Assembly: GCA_009829735.1 (NCBI GenBank)
Contig: CM020619.1
Location: 31,641,751 to 31,705,750 of the forward strand
Source: Pyropia yezoensis
Taxonomy: Eukaryota > Rhodophyta > Bangiophyceae > Bangiales > Bangiaceae
Direction: 5' to 3'
DNA length: 64,000 bases
The position numbers and the translations under genes are program-made. Under the pieces are notes generated by a model. The model was given only the letters and a program-made list of their open reading frames with translations. It was not told where the DNA came from and did no database searches. This document shows, in pieces, positions 29,824-40,447 of the stretch (position 1 is its first letter; each line of letters begins with the position of its first letter).

Positions 29824-32800
29824 TTAGTCTTGTTTGTACTTGTGTTGGCCCTTTGGCTTGTTGTTTGTTTGTTCGTGTTTGAACATGAAGGCAGCCCTGG
29901 CCCATTCTGTTGTCTTTTTGTCCGATGTTAGGACTGGCCGGAGTATCTTCGACTCATGACAGAGCCGTTTGGCTTTTGAGAACCATGAGGCATGTTCCCA
30001 GCGTGGGGTGACCAGGAGGGTGTCCTTTGGACTGGATTGTAGCTCTGTGACCACTTGGTCAAGGGTGTGGGTGGGGGGTACCCTTAGGCAGATGCCTTGT
30101 GAGTTCTGCTCCGAGGCAGTGACATGCCTCTCCGGCTGGTAGCTCAACTGGCCATAGTGCTTGGTGAGTTCTAGGAGTTCCCAGAGTGGTCCCCATGTGG
30201 GGGAGGTGAAGTTCCGGCATGCCTCTGGCAGTGTTGACTTCATGTAGTACACAGGGATGTTTTCCTGGACCGAGCGGTCTGCGTTGTCCCATTGGACATT
30301 AGCCTGTACCACCCCCCATGGGTCGACGTAGACCGCGAGTATGTGTGGTTGCCAAATAGCGGCGGTTGCGCCAGTGAGCGCAACAAGTCCAGTTGCCAGG
30401 GCAACCTTGGTGGTTGGCTTTCGTGGCTTCCGCCACGTGTATCCAGGTATTTCTACCTTTTTGGATCGCAAATGTCGAATGACAAGGTTACGTGGCAAGT
30501 TTTCCACTGGTTCCCACGTGTCGTCTTTGGGGGTATAATCATACCATCGGACTTTGAATTCGTACGAATCTCCAGACCGTCGGTGAGACATGAGTTTTTC
30601 GATGACGTATTCGTCGTGGACGGTTGGCTCCGGCCGTGGTTTGTCAAACCCATCGAGTAGTGGGTGTGGTGTGGACTCATTGGAGTTGTCCGGCCGGGGT
30701 GCCGCAGTGGCATAATCGCTGTTGATGCGTTTCTCGATACCATCGACGTCAATGACGAAGGTAGAGTCGTCGGCGTCGACGACCATGAATGGCCCGACGG
30801 CCTTGCTCTGCAGCTTGTTCGCTCGTTGATGGTTTGTCGTATAGACATAGTCGCCGATCTTGATCTTACGATTGCGCGTCCCAACGTGGGCATCGAAGTT
30901 ACGTTTGTAACGTTGTTGAGTCTTGGCGAGGGCCTTGATGACGGCCGGGATCTGCAGCCGCAGTCGGGCCATGAACTCGCGCTTTCTCGCGAGCGGCGAT
31001 CCGTCATTGAGGGTCCTTTTTTGGGATATGGACGTGCCTGGTGGCAAGTTACGAACCGACAGGTTAGGGACACGTCGTGGGATGACAAGCTCGAATGGCG
31101 CTAGTCCAGTGGACCGATGTGGTTGGCTGTTGTAAGCCATAGTCAGGACGGGCAGAAGCTCGTCCCAGCGCTTGGGGTCCTCGGTCACGTAGTGACGCAG
31201 TTGTGTAGCAATCGTACGATTGTACCGTTCGACTTGACCGTTGGTCTGTGGGTGGTACGCGGTGGTGCGCACCGTCTCGACTCCGAGTACCTTCATCACG
31301 GCGATGAAAAAGTTTGACATGAACTGGGGTCCTTGGTCGGACAAGATCTTGTCCGGTGGGCCATAGCAGGCTATCCAGTGTTCAATAACAGCGGATGAGA
31401 CGGAGATGGCCGTGATGGTCTTGAGTGCGATGCACTTTGTAAGCTTTGCAAAGCGGTCCGTAATGACCAAGATGAATCGATTTCCGCTTTTGCTTGCTGG
31501 CAAGGGGCCGAGGATGTCGATCGACAGTTCTGTCAGTGGTTCTGACGCCGGGAACAGGGTCAGAGGCGTCGTATGCTTACGCAACGCTAGCCGGTTCTGT
31601 GCACAAGTGGTGCAATTGGTGATGCTCTTGTGGATATCCGATATCATGGATGGCAAGTAGAACTTTGTTCTCATAGTGAAGTACATCTTGTTCATGCCCG
31701 GGTGGGCGGCCGTGGTGGCCATGTGTTGGAGCTTCAAGATGACATCTTGTTGCGACTTGGGGATGACCAGTTGGTCTCCATACACAGTTTTGCGACGCAG
31801 TGCGTTGTTGTTGTCAAGGTAGAATGACTTGTGTCCTCCGCTGTTGACGCTGTCGATGATCGACTTGCAGAAGTCATCCGATTGTTGCTTGTTAATGACT
31901 TCATAGAAGTCAAGAGGCTTGGGGTCGGTTGTGCCTGTGTACCTGTCCGTTTGGACGCCGTGTGCCGTCTGGGCCACCGCTAGACATGGTATGTCATCGT
32001 TGATCGTTTCGTTCATCGCGTTATTGTCCGCGCGGGACAGGAAGTCGGGCAGGTGGTGACTAGCACCTGGCTTGTATTTCAGTTCGAAGTCGAACTCTGC
32101 GAGACGCATACGCCATCTCATCAACCGACCGCTAGAGTCGGCAGTGCTGTATATCCATCTAAGGCTTTGATGGTCCGATCGGATTATGAAGTGTTGTCCT
32201 TCTAGGAAGTGCCTCAACTTGAGGACAGCCCACACAATGCCAAGGCATTCTCGCTCCGTTGTGGAGTAGTTGAGCTCCGCTGCGTTGAGAGCGCGGCTCC
32301 AGTAGCCGAGTGGCTGTGGTTTTCCATCGTCGTCCGTTTGGAGTAACGTGCAGCCGAGTTGATACGCACTTGCGTCGACATCGAGCGTTAGCTCACGCCC
32401 AGCCTTAGGCAAGGCCAAGATTGGTGGGTGCACCAAGGCGTCACGGAGGTCCTCAAAGGACGCCAACTCCTCGGTCGAGGGTGGGGACAGGTCCGGTGGG
32501 ACGTCTTTCTTGGTCAACGCGTTTAGCGGTCGGGCTCTCTTGGTAAAGTCTACCACGAACCGTCGATAGACGTTGCACATGCCGAGAAAACTCTTGAGTT
32601 GGGTCTTGGTCTTGGGGAACGTTGCTTGACGCAGGGCGTCGGTGTTCTTGTTAAGAACGTGGAGTTTACCAGGCGTTATGCTGTGGCCGAGGTACTCCAC
32701 CTCGTTGGAAAACCACTTGCACTTCTCAAGATTGAGAGTCACGCCGGCCTCCCGTAGTCGGGTAAGGACCTTGTCTACATCATGGATGTGTTGTTTGGCG

Positions 32801-34296
32801 GTTGCCGAGAAGATGATGACGTCGTCTAAGTAGACGAGGCAGACTTGCCACTTGAGTCCGGAGAGTATAATATCCAGGGCACGTTGAAACGTCGCCGGGG
32901 CATTGGTCAAGCCGAATGGCATCGTTGTCCAGTCGAAGATGCCATAGTGCGTTGTGAAGGCCGTTTTTTCTTGGTCCTCCTGCCGCAATGGCACTTGCCA
33001 GTACCCAGCGGTACAGTCGAGAGAGGTGAATACTTTGGCGTCTCCGAGGGAGTCGAGACAGTCCTCCATACGCGGGAGGGGGTACGCATCCTTCTTAGTG
33101 ATGCTGTTCAACCGTCGATAATCGACACAAAACCGGGCCTTCCCATTTTTCTTCGGTACGATGACGACCGGACTGGCCCAGTCACTGTGACTTGGTTTAA
33201 TAACCTTGAGCTTCAACATCTTGTTGATTTGATCGACGATGATCGCCCGTTTGAACGCACCGGTTCGATAGGGCTGCGCCCTTATCGGGGCAACCCCCGG
33301 TGGGGTGACGATGGCGTGCTCTGTGGCGTGTATGACCCCGAGGGTCCCGTCCCACATCTTGCCATGCTTGGCCAACATCGACTTAATTTGCGCGTGCAAA
33401 TGTTGGGGAGCCCCGTCGAGGTTGATGTCGTCAAGTGACGGTTTGGGCTGTTCGGTCTCTGGGTCGGTTGACCCCGTATCCTCCGTCGGGGCGGCGAGGA
33501 CTTGCCCGAGGTGGGGCTCGGCAAACGCGAGGACGCAGCCCTTTCGCAGGATGGCCGTGTCTGGCCCGAAGTTGCATACCTTAACCATAAATGGTTCGTC
33601 AGGTTTGATGGTGGCGAGTCCGCGGGCGACTGCCATGGTCTTGTGTCGGCACAATCGTGCGTTTGGTTGAAGAGTAACCAGTCCCGGCGTGTCACATCTG
33701 ACCATAATCCATTCCTCGGTCTTGCCCTTGAGGCGCGTTTGTTTGCAGGCACGGACCTTGGTCGACCCCCCGGCCCATTGGGGCTCCATGACGTCGTCTT
33801 GACGGATGCTCAGGATTGGGGAGTGGCCGATCGAATGGTTTTCAGCACCTTGCCAAACGATACGTTTGCGGGCGGGCAGGATTGCCTCGATGTGCTTATC
33901 GATGAACTCGGTCCCGAGTATGCACTTGACCGACAGGTTGGGCGTAACGTAAAAACGTTCAAAGGCTTGAACCCCTCCGGTGTCGATGAACAAGTGGATG
34001 GCTTGGAGAGCCTTGATTGTTTGCCCGTTGGCATCAACAATGTGCGGTGCACTGGTTAACGTGTCGGCGTAGTCGCGCCAATGTGGCGGTAGAACATCCG
34101 GCCGGATGAGGTTGACGCCAGCTCCGGTATCGAGGATGGGTCTCATACTCCGCGTGTTCGCGAGCTCCGTGCCTATACAGGCGGCGATTTCATAATGTCG
34201 ATGAGCTTTGCTCAGTATCTTGGTGACCTTAGGTCTATCTTGTCGGGCAGGCAAGGGTGCGTCGGGGAGACTGCCCGGTGGTCCTCGACTTACTCG
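29824..34296 (-). CDS. pol: Pol of element B1, intact, with extra C-terminal region
   Basis: Open for 1,476 aa from the ATG at 34254, and open further up to the gag frameshift site. Protease DTGAG at 42-46, RT FCVDYRRLN, YLDD at 475-478, RNase H, HHCC finger, integrase core (SIDILGP, LSDQGPQF, NGQVERYN), chromodomain (YVIEKLMSH, KVRWYDY, DDTWEP) ending near 1278. Then comes a roughly 198-residue extension not present in the other families. It starts with a hydrophobic segment (about 1284-1301, VALATGLVALTGATAAIW) and contains PRWEHASWF near 1418. This is the best preserved pol in the window. What the extension does is unknown; a membrane anchor or a Trp-rich nucleic-acid-modifying domain are only guesses. 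Confidence 0.95.
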   Translation of the reverse strand, partial: RVSRGPPGSLPDAPLPARQDRPKVTKILSKAHRHYEIAACIGTELANTRSMRPILDTGAGVNLIRPDVLPPHWRDYADTLTSAPHIVDANGQTIKALQAIHLFIDTGGVQAFERFYVTPNLSVKCILGTEFIDKHIEAILPARKRIVWQGAENHSIGHSPILSIRQDDVMEPQWAGGSTKVRACKQTRLKGKTEEWIMVRCDTPGLVTLQPNARLCRHKTMAVARGLATIKPDEPFMVKVCNFGPDTAILRKGCVLAFAEPHLGQVLAAPTEDTGSTDPETEQPKPSLDDINLDGAPQHLHAQIKSMLAKHGKMWDGTLGVIHATEHAIVTPPGVAPIRAQPYRTGAFKRAIIVDQINKMLKLKVIKPSHSDWASPVVIVPKKNGKARFCVDYRRLNSITKKDAYPLPRMEDCLDSLGDAKVFTSLDCTAGYWQVPLRQEDQEKTAFTTHYGIFDWTTMPFGLTNAPATFQRALDIILSGLKWQVCLVYLDDVIIFSATAKQHIHDVDKVLTRLREAGVTLNLEKCKWFSNEVEYLGHSITPGKLHVLNKNTDALRQATFPKTKTQLKSFLGMCNVYRRFVVDFTKRARPLNALTKKDVPPDLSPPSTEELASFEDLRDALVHPPILALPKAGRELTLDVDASAYQLGCTLLQTDDDGKPQPLGYWSRALNAAELNYSTTERECLGIVWAVLKLRHFLEGQHFIIRSDHQSLRWIYSTADSSGRLMRWRMRLAEFDFELKYKPGASHHLPDFLSRADNNAMNETINDDIPCLAVAQTAHGVQTDRYTGTTDPKPLDFYEVINKQQSDDFCKSIIDSVNSGGHKSFYLDNNNALRRKTVYGDQLVIPKSQQDVILKLQHMATTAAHPGMNKMYFTMRTKFYLPSMISDIHKSITNCTTCAQNRLALRKHTTPLTLFPASEPLTELSIDILGPLPASKSGNRFILVITDRFAKLTKCIALKTITAISVSSAVIEHWIACYGPPDKILSDQGPQFMSNFFIAVMKVLGVETVRTTAYHPQTNGQVERYNRTIATQLRHYVTEDPKRWDELLPVLTMAYNSQPHRSTGLAPFELVIPRRVPNLSVRNLPPGTSISQKRTLNDGSPLARKREFMARLRLQIPAVIKALAKTQQRYKRNFDAHVGTRNRKIKIGDYVYTTNHQRANKLQSKAVGPFMVVDADDSTFVIDVDGIEKRINSDYATAAPRPDNSNESTPHPLLDGFDKPRPEPTVHDEYVIEKLMSHRRSGDSYEFKVRWYDYTPKDDTWEPVENLPRNLVIRHLRSKKVEIPGYTWRKPRKPTTKVALATGLVALTGATAAIWQPHILAVYVDPWGVVQANVQWDNADRSVQENIPVYYMKSTLPEACRNFTSPTWGPLWELLELTKHYGQLSYQPERHVTASEQNSQGICLRVPPTHTLDQVVTELQSSPKDTLLVTPRWEHASWFSKAKRLCHESKILRPVLTSDKKTTEWARAAFMFKHEQTNNKPKGQHKYKQD

Positions 34297-35130
34297 TTTT
34301 TCGAGTCAGCCTTGCCGTCGCCGGCGTCGTTGCTTTCGACGTCGTCGTCGTCCGAGTCCGGCAGGACTTCGTTCTCGACGATTGCATTGATCTGCTTGCG
34401 GACTGAGTCGTCAATGAGTGCCATCACTCGTGCCTGACGTCGTTCACGACGGGGCTTAGGGCATCGAGAGGCAAAGTGTCCGCGCTCGTTACAGTTGTAA
34501 CAGATGTCGTTCGCTCGCGGGTTGGGCGTGTCCGTGCGGACAGCCCTAATGGGGTCGAATGGTCGATCGACCGTGCGCGCTGGGGGCTCAGGGGTAGAGT
34601 CGATTTGACTAACCTTGATCATGGCTGGCCGGCTGGCCTTGATGGACTGCCGCAGGCGCGTGGCGCCTTCCCAAAACCCTTGGGCAGCTGCCACTGTGTC
34701 CGCCATTGGGCGATCAGGGAACTGACTGTCCAGAACACGGACGTTTGGTTTGATGAGGTCTGAAAGACCGTTGATGAAGACATCCTTCACGTCTTGGGCG
34801 GAGAACAGGCCACAGAGGCGATCGCACGCCGCCTCCACGCGGGAGGCAAACACGCGCGGGACCTCTGTGTCCGCTTGATTCATCGTAATGATGTCGTGGT
34901 AGGCCGTTGCCAAACCGGCATGAGTTGCGTACTTCTTGAGAAGCCAGTTGACTCCTTCACCATAGGTGGTGAGCTCGTAGTGCTTGCCACTGACAACCGT
35001 GTTGGCCGCGCTGGCGAATGCGCGCTTGGCGGCTCCCGCCAGCCGGAAGGCGATCAAGGGGAACGCCCGGCCGTGGGTCAGCCCTGCCGCGTCGCAAGCT
35101 CTGCGAAAGGTGGTGAGGAAGGTGAAAAAC
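34290..35130 (-). CDS. gag: Gag of B1, C-terminal part (5' part in gap)
   Basis: Carboxy half of B Gag: capsid-like region with FRRACDAAGLTHGR and NWLLKKYATHAG, then the zinc knuckle CX2CX4HX4C (CYNCNERGHFASRC) and an acidic tail ending KNE-stop. It reads the same as the complete copy at 40441-42186. The contig ends in a short A run with one A more than the second copy. Confidence 0.93.
34296..34302 (-). promoter_or_regulatory. Putative -1 frameshift site, B1 gag/pol (non-canonical)
   Basis: Minus strand: TCG AAA AAC GAG TAA. G AAA AAC sits in the same place as GGGAAAC in the other families, two codons before the stop, but its first base breaks the X XXY rule. Pol is open in the -1 frame across it. 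Confidence 0.6.
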
Positions 35131-35630
35131 NNNNNNNNNNNNNNNNNNNNNNNNNNNNNNNNNNNNNNNNNNNNNNNNNNNNNNNNNNNNNNNNNNNNNN
35201 NNNNNNNNNNNNNNNNNNNNNNNNNNNNNNNNNNNNNNNNNNNNNNNNNNNNNNNNNNNNNNNNNNNNNNNNNNNNNNNNNNNNNNNNNNNNNNNNNNNN
35301 NNNNNNNNNNNNNNNNNNNNNNNNNNNNNNNNNNNNNNNNNNNNNNNNNNNNNNNNNNNNNNNNNNNNNNNNNNNNNNNNNNNNNNNNNNNNNNNNNNNN
35401 NNNNNNNNNNNNNNNNNNNNNNNNNNNNNNNNNNNNNNNNNNNNNNNNNNNNNNNNNNNNNNNNNNNNNNNNNNNNNNNNNNNNNNNNNNNNNNNNNNNN
35501 NNNNNNNNNNNNNNNNNNNNNNNNNNNNNNNNNNNNNNNNNNNNNNNNNNNNNNNNNNNNNNNNNNNNNNNNNNNNNNNNNNNNNNNNNNNNNNNNNNNN
35601 NNNNNNNNNNNNNNNNNNNNNNNNNNNNNN
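35131..35630. other. Assembly gap (500 N)
   Basis: Exactly 500 N. Sequence from about 29477 to 35130 (5.6 kb) repeats at 35631 to about 41276, so the flanking contigs overlap or carry two copies. Confidence 0.97.
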
Positions 35631-35934
35631 TGATGACGTTCTTCGTCGGTCAGTGGGATGACTGAGTCGGAGGCCGTTGAGGCTTTGGTGTTGGACGGTC
35701 TCCCGTTTGGCGGATCCGTCTCGCATTCGCGATAGCTTCCTCAGTGAGCTGCGTCGTGCGCCCTCGGTGGAGGCTCGGGCTGCGAGTCCTCGTCGTGTTG
35801 ACGTTGGTGCCATTCTTGGCGTTCGTCGTCGACAGATGTCGGATGACGAGGAGGAGGATGCGCCTCGTGCGCCGGCTCGGCGTGTGCGCTCGCGCAGTTC
35901 GTCTTTTGACGAGGGCTCGCGACGTCGCCGTTGA
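35631..35934 (+). pseudogene. Antisense ORF of B2, C-terminal end, with small indels
   Basis: Matches 29479-29782 of B1: the last 100 residues with acidic and Arg/Ser-rich tail. A G is lost near 35648 and one gained near 35693, so the frame is restored for the tail. The rest lies in or beyond the gap. Both changes are in short runs at a contig end and may be errors. Confidence 0.82.
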
Positions 35935-35974
35935 GGGGGGGTTGGGAGGTGAGGGTGTTGCCGTACGGCTTGTG

Positions 35975-38900
35975 TTAGTCTTGTTTGTACTTGTGTTGGC
36001 CCTTTGGCTTGTTGTTTGTTTGTTTCGTGTTTGAACATGAAGGCAGCCCTGGCCCATTCTGTTGTCTTTTTGTCCGATGTTAGGACTGGCCGGAGTATCT
36101 TCGACTCATGACAGAGCCGTTTGGCTTTTGAGAACCATGAGGCATGTTCCCAGCGTGGGGTGACCAGGAGGGTGTCCTTTGGACTGGATTGTAGCTCTGT
36201 GACCACTTGGTCAAGGGTGTGGGTGGGGGGTACCCTTAGGCAGATGCCTTGTGAGTTCTGCTCCGAGGCAGTGACATGCCTCTCCGGCTGGTAGCTCAAC
36301 TGGCCATAGTGCTTGGTGAGTTCTAGGAGTTCCCAGAGTGGTCCCCATGTGGGGGAGGTGAAGTTCCGGCATGCCTCTGGCAGTGTTGACTTCATGTAGT
36401 ACACAGGGATGTTTTCCTGGACCGAGCGGTCTGCGTTGTCCCATTGGACATTAGCCTGTACCACCCCCATGGGTCGACGTAGACCGCGAGTATGTGTGGT
36501 TGCCAAATAGCGGCGGTTGCGCCAGTGAGCGCAACAAGTCCAGTTGCCAGGGCAACCTTGGTGGTTGGCTTTCGTGGCTTCCGCCACGTGTATCCAGGTA
36601 TTTCTACCTTTTTGGATCGCAAATGTCGAATGACAAGGTTACGTGGCAAGTTTTCCACTGGTTCCCACGTGTCGTCTTTGGGGGTATAATCATACCATCG
36701 GACTTTGAATTCGTACGAATCTCCAGACCGTCGGTGAGACATGAGTTTTTCGATGACGTATTCGTCGTGGACGGTTGGCTCCGGCCGTGGTTTGTCAAAC
36801 CCATCGAGTAGTGGGTGTGGTGTGGACTCATTGGAGTTGTCCGGCCGGGGTGCCGCAGTGGCATAATCGCTGTTGATGCGTTTCTCGATACCATCGACGT
36901 CAATGACGAAGGTAGAGTCGTCGGCGTCGACGACCATGAATGGCCCGACGGCCTTGCTCTGCAGCTTGTTCGCTCGTTGATGGTTTGTCGTATAGACATA
37001 GTCGCCGATCTTGATCTTACGATTGCGCGTCCCAACGTGGGCATCGAAGTTACGTTTGTAACGTTGTTGAGTCTTGGCGAGGGCCTTGATGACGGCCGGG
37101 ATCTGCAGCCGCAGTCGGGCCATGAACTCGCGCTTTCTCGCGAGCGGCGATCCGTCATTGAGGGTCCTTTTTTGGGATATGGACGTGCCTGGTGGCAAGT
37201 TACGAACCGACAGGTTAGGGACACGTCGTGGGATGACAAGCTCGAATGGCGCTAGTCCAGTGGACCGATGTGGTTGGCTGTTGTAAGCCATAGTCAGGAC
37301 GGGCAGAAGCTCGTCCCAGCGCTTGGGGTCCTCGGTCACGTAGTGACGCAGTTGTGTAGCAATCGTACGATTGTACCGTTCGACTTGACCGTTGGTCTGT
37401 GGGTGGTACGCGGTGGTGCGCACCGTCTCGACTCCGAGTACCTTCATCACGGCGATGAAAAAGTTTGACATGAACTGGGGTCCTTGGTCGGACAAGATCT
37501 TGTCCGGTGGGCCATAGCAGGCTATCCAGTGTTCAATAACAGCGGATGAGACGGAGATGGCCGTGATGGTCTTGAGTGCGATGCACTTTGTAAGCTTTGC
37601 AAAGCGGTCCGTAATGACCAAGATGAATCGATTTCCGCTTTTGCTTGCTGGCAAGGGGCCGAGGATGTCGATCGACAGTTCTGTCAGTGGTTCTGACGCC
37701 GGGAACAGGGTCAGAGGCGTCGTATGCTTACGCAACGCTAGCCGGTTCTGTGCACAAGTGGTGCAATTGGTGATGCTCTTGTGGATATCCGATATCATGG
37801 ATGGCAAGTAGAACTTTGTTCTCATAGTGAAGTACATCTTGTTCATGCCCGGGTGGGCGGCCGTGGTGGCCATGTGTTGGAGCTTCAAGATGACATCTTG
37901 TTGCGACTTGGGGATGACCAGTTGGTCTCCATACACAGTTTTGCGACGCAGTGCGTTGTTGTTGTCAAGGTAGAATGACTTGTGTCCTCCGCTGTTGACG
38001 CTGTCGATGATCGACTTGCAGAAGTCATCCGATTGTTGCTTGTTAATGACTTCATAGAAGTCAAGAGGCTTGGGGTCGGTTGTGCCTGTGTACCTGTCCG
38101 TTTGGACGCCGTGTGCCGTCTGGGCCACCGCTAGACATGGTATGTCATCGTTGATCGTTTCGTTCATCGCGTTATTGTCCGCGCGGGACAGGAAGTCGGG
38201 CAGGTGGTGACTAGCACCTGGCTTGTATTTCAGTTCGAAGTCGAACTCTGCGAGACGCATACGCCATCTCATCAACCGACCGCTAGAGTCGGCAGTGCTG
38301 TATATCCATCTAAGGCTTTGATGGTCCGATCGGATTATGAAGTGTTGTCCTTCTAGGAAGTGCCTCAACTTGAGGACAGCCCACACAATGCCAAGGCATT
38401 CTCGCTCCGTTGTGGAGTAGTTGAGCTCCGCTGCGTTGAGAGCGCGGCTCCAGTAGCCGAGTGGCTGTGGTTTTCCATCGTCGTCCGTTTGGAGTAACGT
38501 GCAGCCGAGTTGATACGCACTTGCGTCGACATCGAGCGTTAGCTCACGCCCAGCCTTAGGCAAGGCCAAGATTGGTGGGTGCACCAAGGCGTCACGGAGG
38601 TCCTCAAAGGACGCCAACTCCTCGGTCGAGGGTGGGGACAGGTCCGGTGGGACGTCTTTCTTGGTCAACGCGTTTAGCGGTCGGGCTCTCTTGGTAAAGT
38701 CTACCACGAACCGTCGATAGACGTTGCACATGCCGAGAAAACTCTTGAGTTGGGTCTTGGTCTTGGGGAACGTTGCTTGACGCAGGGCGTCGGTGTTCTT
38801 GTTAAGAACGTGGAGTTTACCAGGCGTTATGCTGTGGCCGAGGTACTCCACCTCGTTGGAAAACCACTTGCACTTCTCAAGATTGAGAGTCACGCCGGCC

Positions 38901-40447
38901 TCCCGTAGTCGGGTAAGGACCTTGTCTACATCATGGATGTGTTGTTTGGCGGTTGCCGAGAAGATGATGACGTCGTCTAAGTAGACGAGGCAGACTTGCC
39001 ACTTGAGTCCGGAGAGTATAATATCCAGGGCACGTTGAAACGTCGCCGGGGCATTGGTCAAGCCGAATGGCATCGTTGTCCAGTCGAAGATGCCATAGTG
39101 CGTTGTGAAGGCCGTTTTTTCTTGGTCCTCCTGCCGCAATGGCACTTGCCAGTACCCAGCGGTACAGTCGAGAGAGGTGAATACTTTGGCGTCTCCGAGG
39201 GAGTCGAGACAGTCCTCCATACGCGGGAGGGGGTACGCATCCTTCTTAGTGATGCTGTTCAACCGTCGATAATCGACACAAAACCGGGCCTTCCCATTTT
39301 TCTTCGGTACGATGACGACCGGACTGGCCCAGTCACTGTGACTTGGTTTAATAACCTTGAGCTTCAACATCTTGTTGATTTGATCGACGATGATCGCCCG
39401 TTTGAACGCACCGGTTCGATAGGGCTGCGCCCTTATCGGGGCAACCCCCGGTGGGGTGACGATGGCGTGCTCTGTGGCGTGTATGACCCCGAGGGTCCCG
39501 TCCCACATCTTGCCATGCTTGGCCAACATCGACTTAATTTGCGCGTGCAAATGTTGGGGAGCCCCGTCGAGGTTGATGTCGTCAAGTGACGGTTTGGGCT
39601 GTTCGGTCTCTGGGTCGGTTGACCCCGTATCCTCCGTCGGGGCGGCGAGGACTTGCCCGAGGTGGGGCTCGGCAAACGCGAGGACGCAGCCCTTTCGCAG
39701 GATGGCCGTGTCTGGCCCGAAGTTGCATACCTTAACCATAAATGGTTCGTCAGGTTTGATGGTGGCGAGTCCGCGGGCGACTGCCATGGTCTTGTGTCGG
39801 CACAATCGTGCGTTTGGTTGAAGAGTAACCAGTCCCGGCGTGTCACATCTGACCATAATCCATTCCTCGGTCTTGCCCTTGAGGCGCGTTTGTTTGCAGG
39901 CACGGACCTTGGTCGACCCCCCGGCCCATTGGGGCTCCATGACGTCGTCTTGACGGATGCTCAGGATTGGGGAGTGGCCGATCGAATGGTTTTCAGCACC
40001 TTGCCAAACGATACGTTTGCGGGCGGGCAGGATTGCCTCGATGTGCTTATCGATGAACTCGGTCCCGAGTATGCACTTGACCGACAGGTTGGGCGTAACG
40101 TAAAAACGTTCAAAGGCTTGAACCCCTCCGGTGTCGATGAACAAGTGGATGGCTTGGAGAGCCTTGATTGTTTGCCCGTTGGCATCAACAATGTGCGGTG
40201 CACTGGTTAACGTGTCGGCGTAGTCGCGCCAATGTGGCGGTAGAACATCCGGCCGGATGAGGTTGACGCCAGCTCCGGTATCGAGGATGGGTCTCATACT
40301 CCGCGTGTTCGCGAGCTCCGTGCCTATACAGGCGGCGATTTCATAATGTCGATGAGCTTTGCTCAGTATCTTGGTGACCTTAGGTCTATCTTGTCGGGCA
40401 GGCAAGGGTGCGTCGGGGAGACTGCCCGGTGGTCCTCGACTTACTCG
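35975..40447 (-). CDS. pol: Pol of element B2 (two indels near its 3' end)
   Basis: Same protein as B1 from protease to chromodomain, open from the frameshift site to about 36470. There, a C missing from the run in CACCCCCATGG breaks the frame inside the extra C-terminal region; an added T near 36023 is a second fault. Both are at runs of one base close to the contig start, so the gene is probably intact in reality. DTGAG, YLDD, the integrase DDE motifs and the chromodomain are all present. It overlaps gag at the slippery site as in B1. Confidence 0.92.

Larger units (their letters stand above)
17450..35130 (-). mobile_element. Ty3/gypsy chromovirus B1 with A2 nested in it
   Basis: Minus-strand element. 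Its 3' LTR remnant is at 17450-17569 (cut by A'). Internal sequence at 17570-17662 continues after the A2 insertion at 27316. The antisense gene (27896-29782, +), pol (34296-29824) and the 3' part of gag follow, then the gap at 35131. The 5' end is seen in the second copy (42405-42811). Non-coding sequence at 27316-27895 is very GC-rich and holds a tandem repeat. Confidence 0.88.

Noticed and set aside
32845-33438. A 197-codon plus-strand frame opposite B RT (also at 38996-39589)
   Set aside because: It is the shadow of the conserved RT domain; both copies are simply duplicated.
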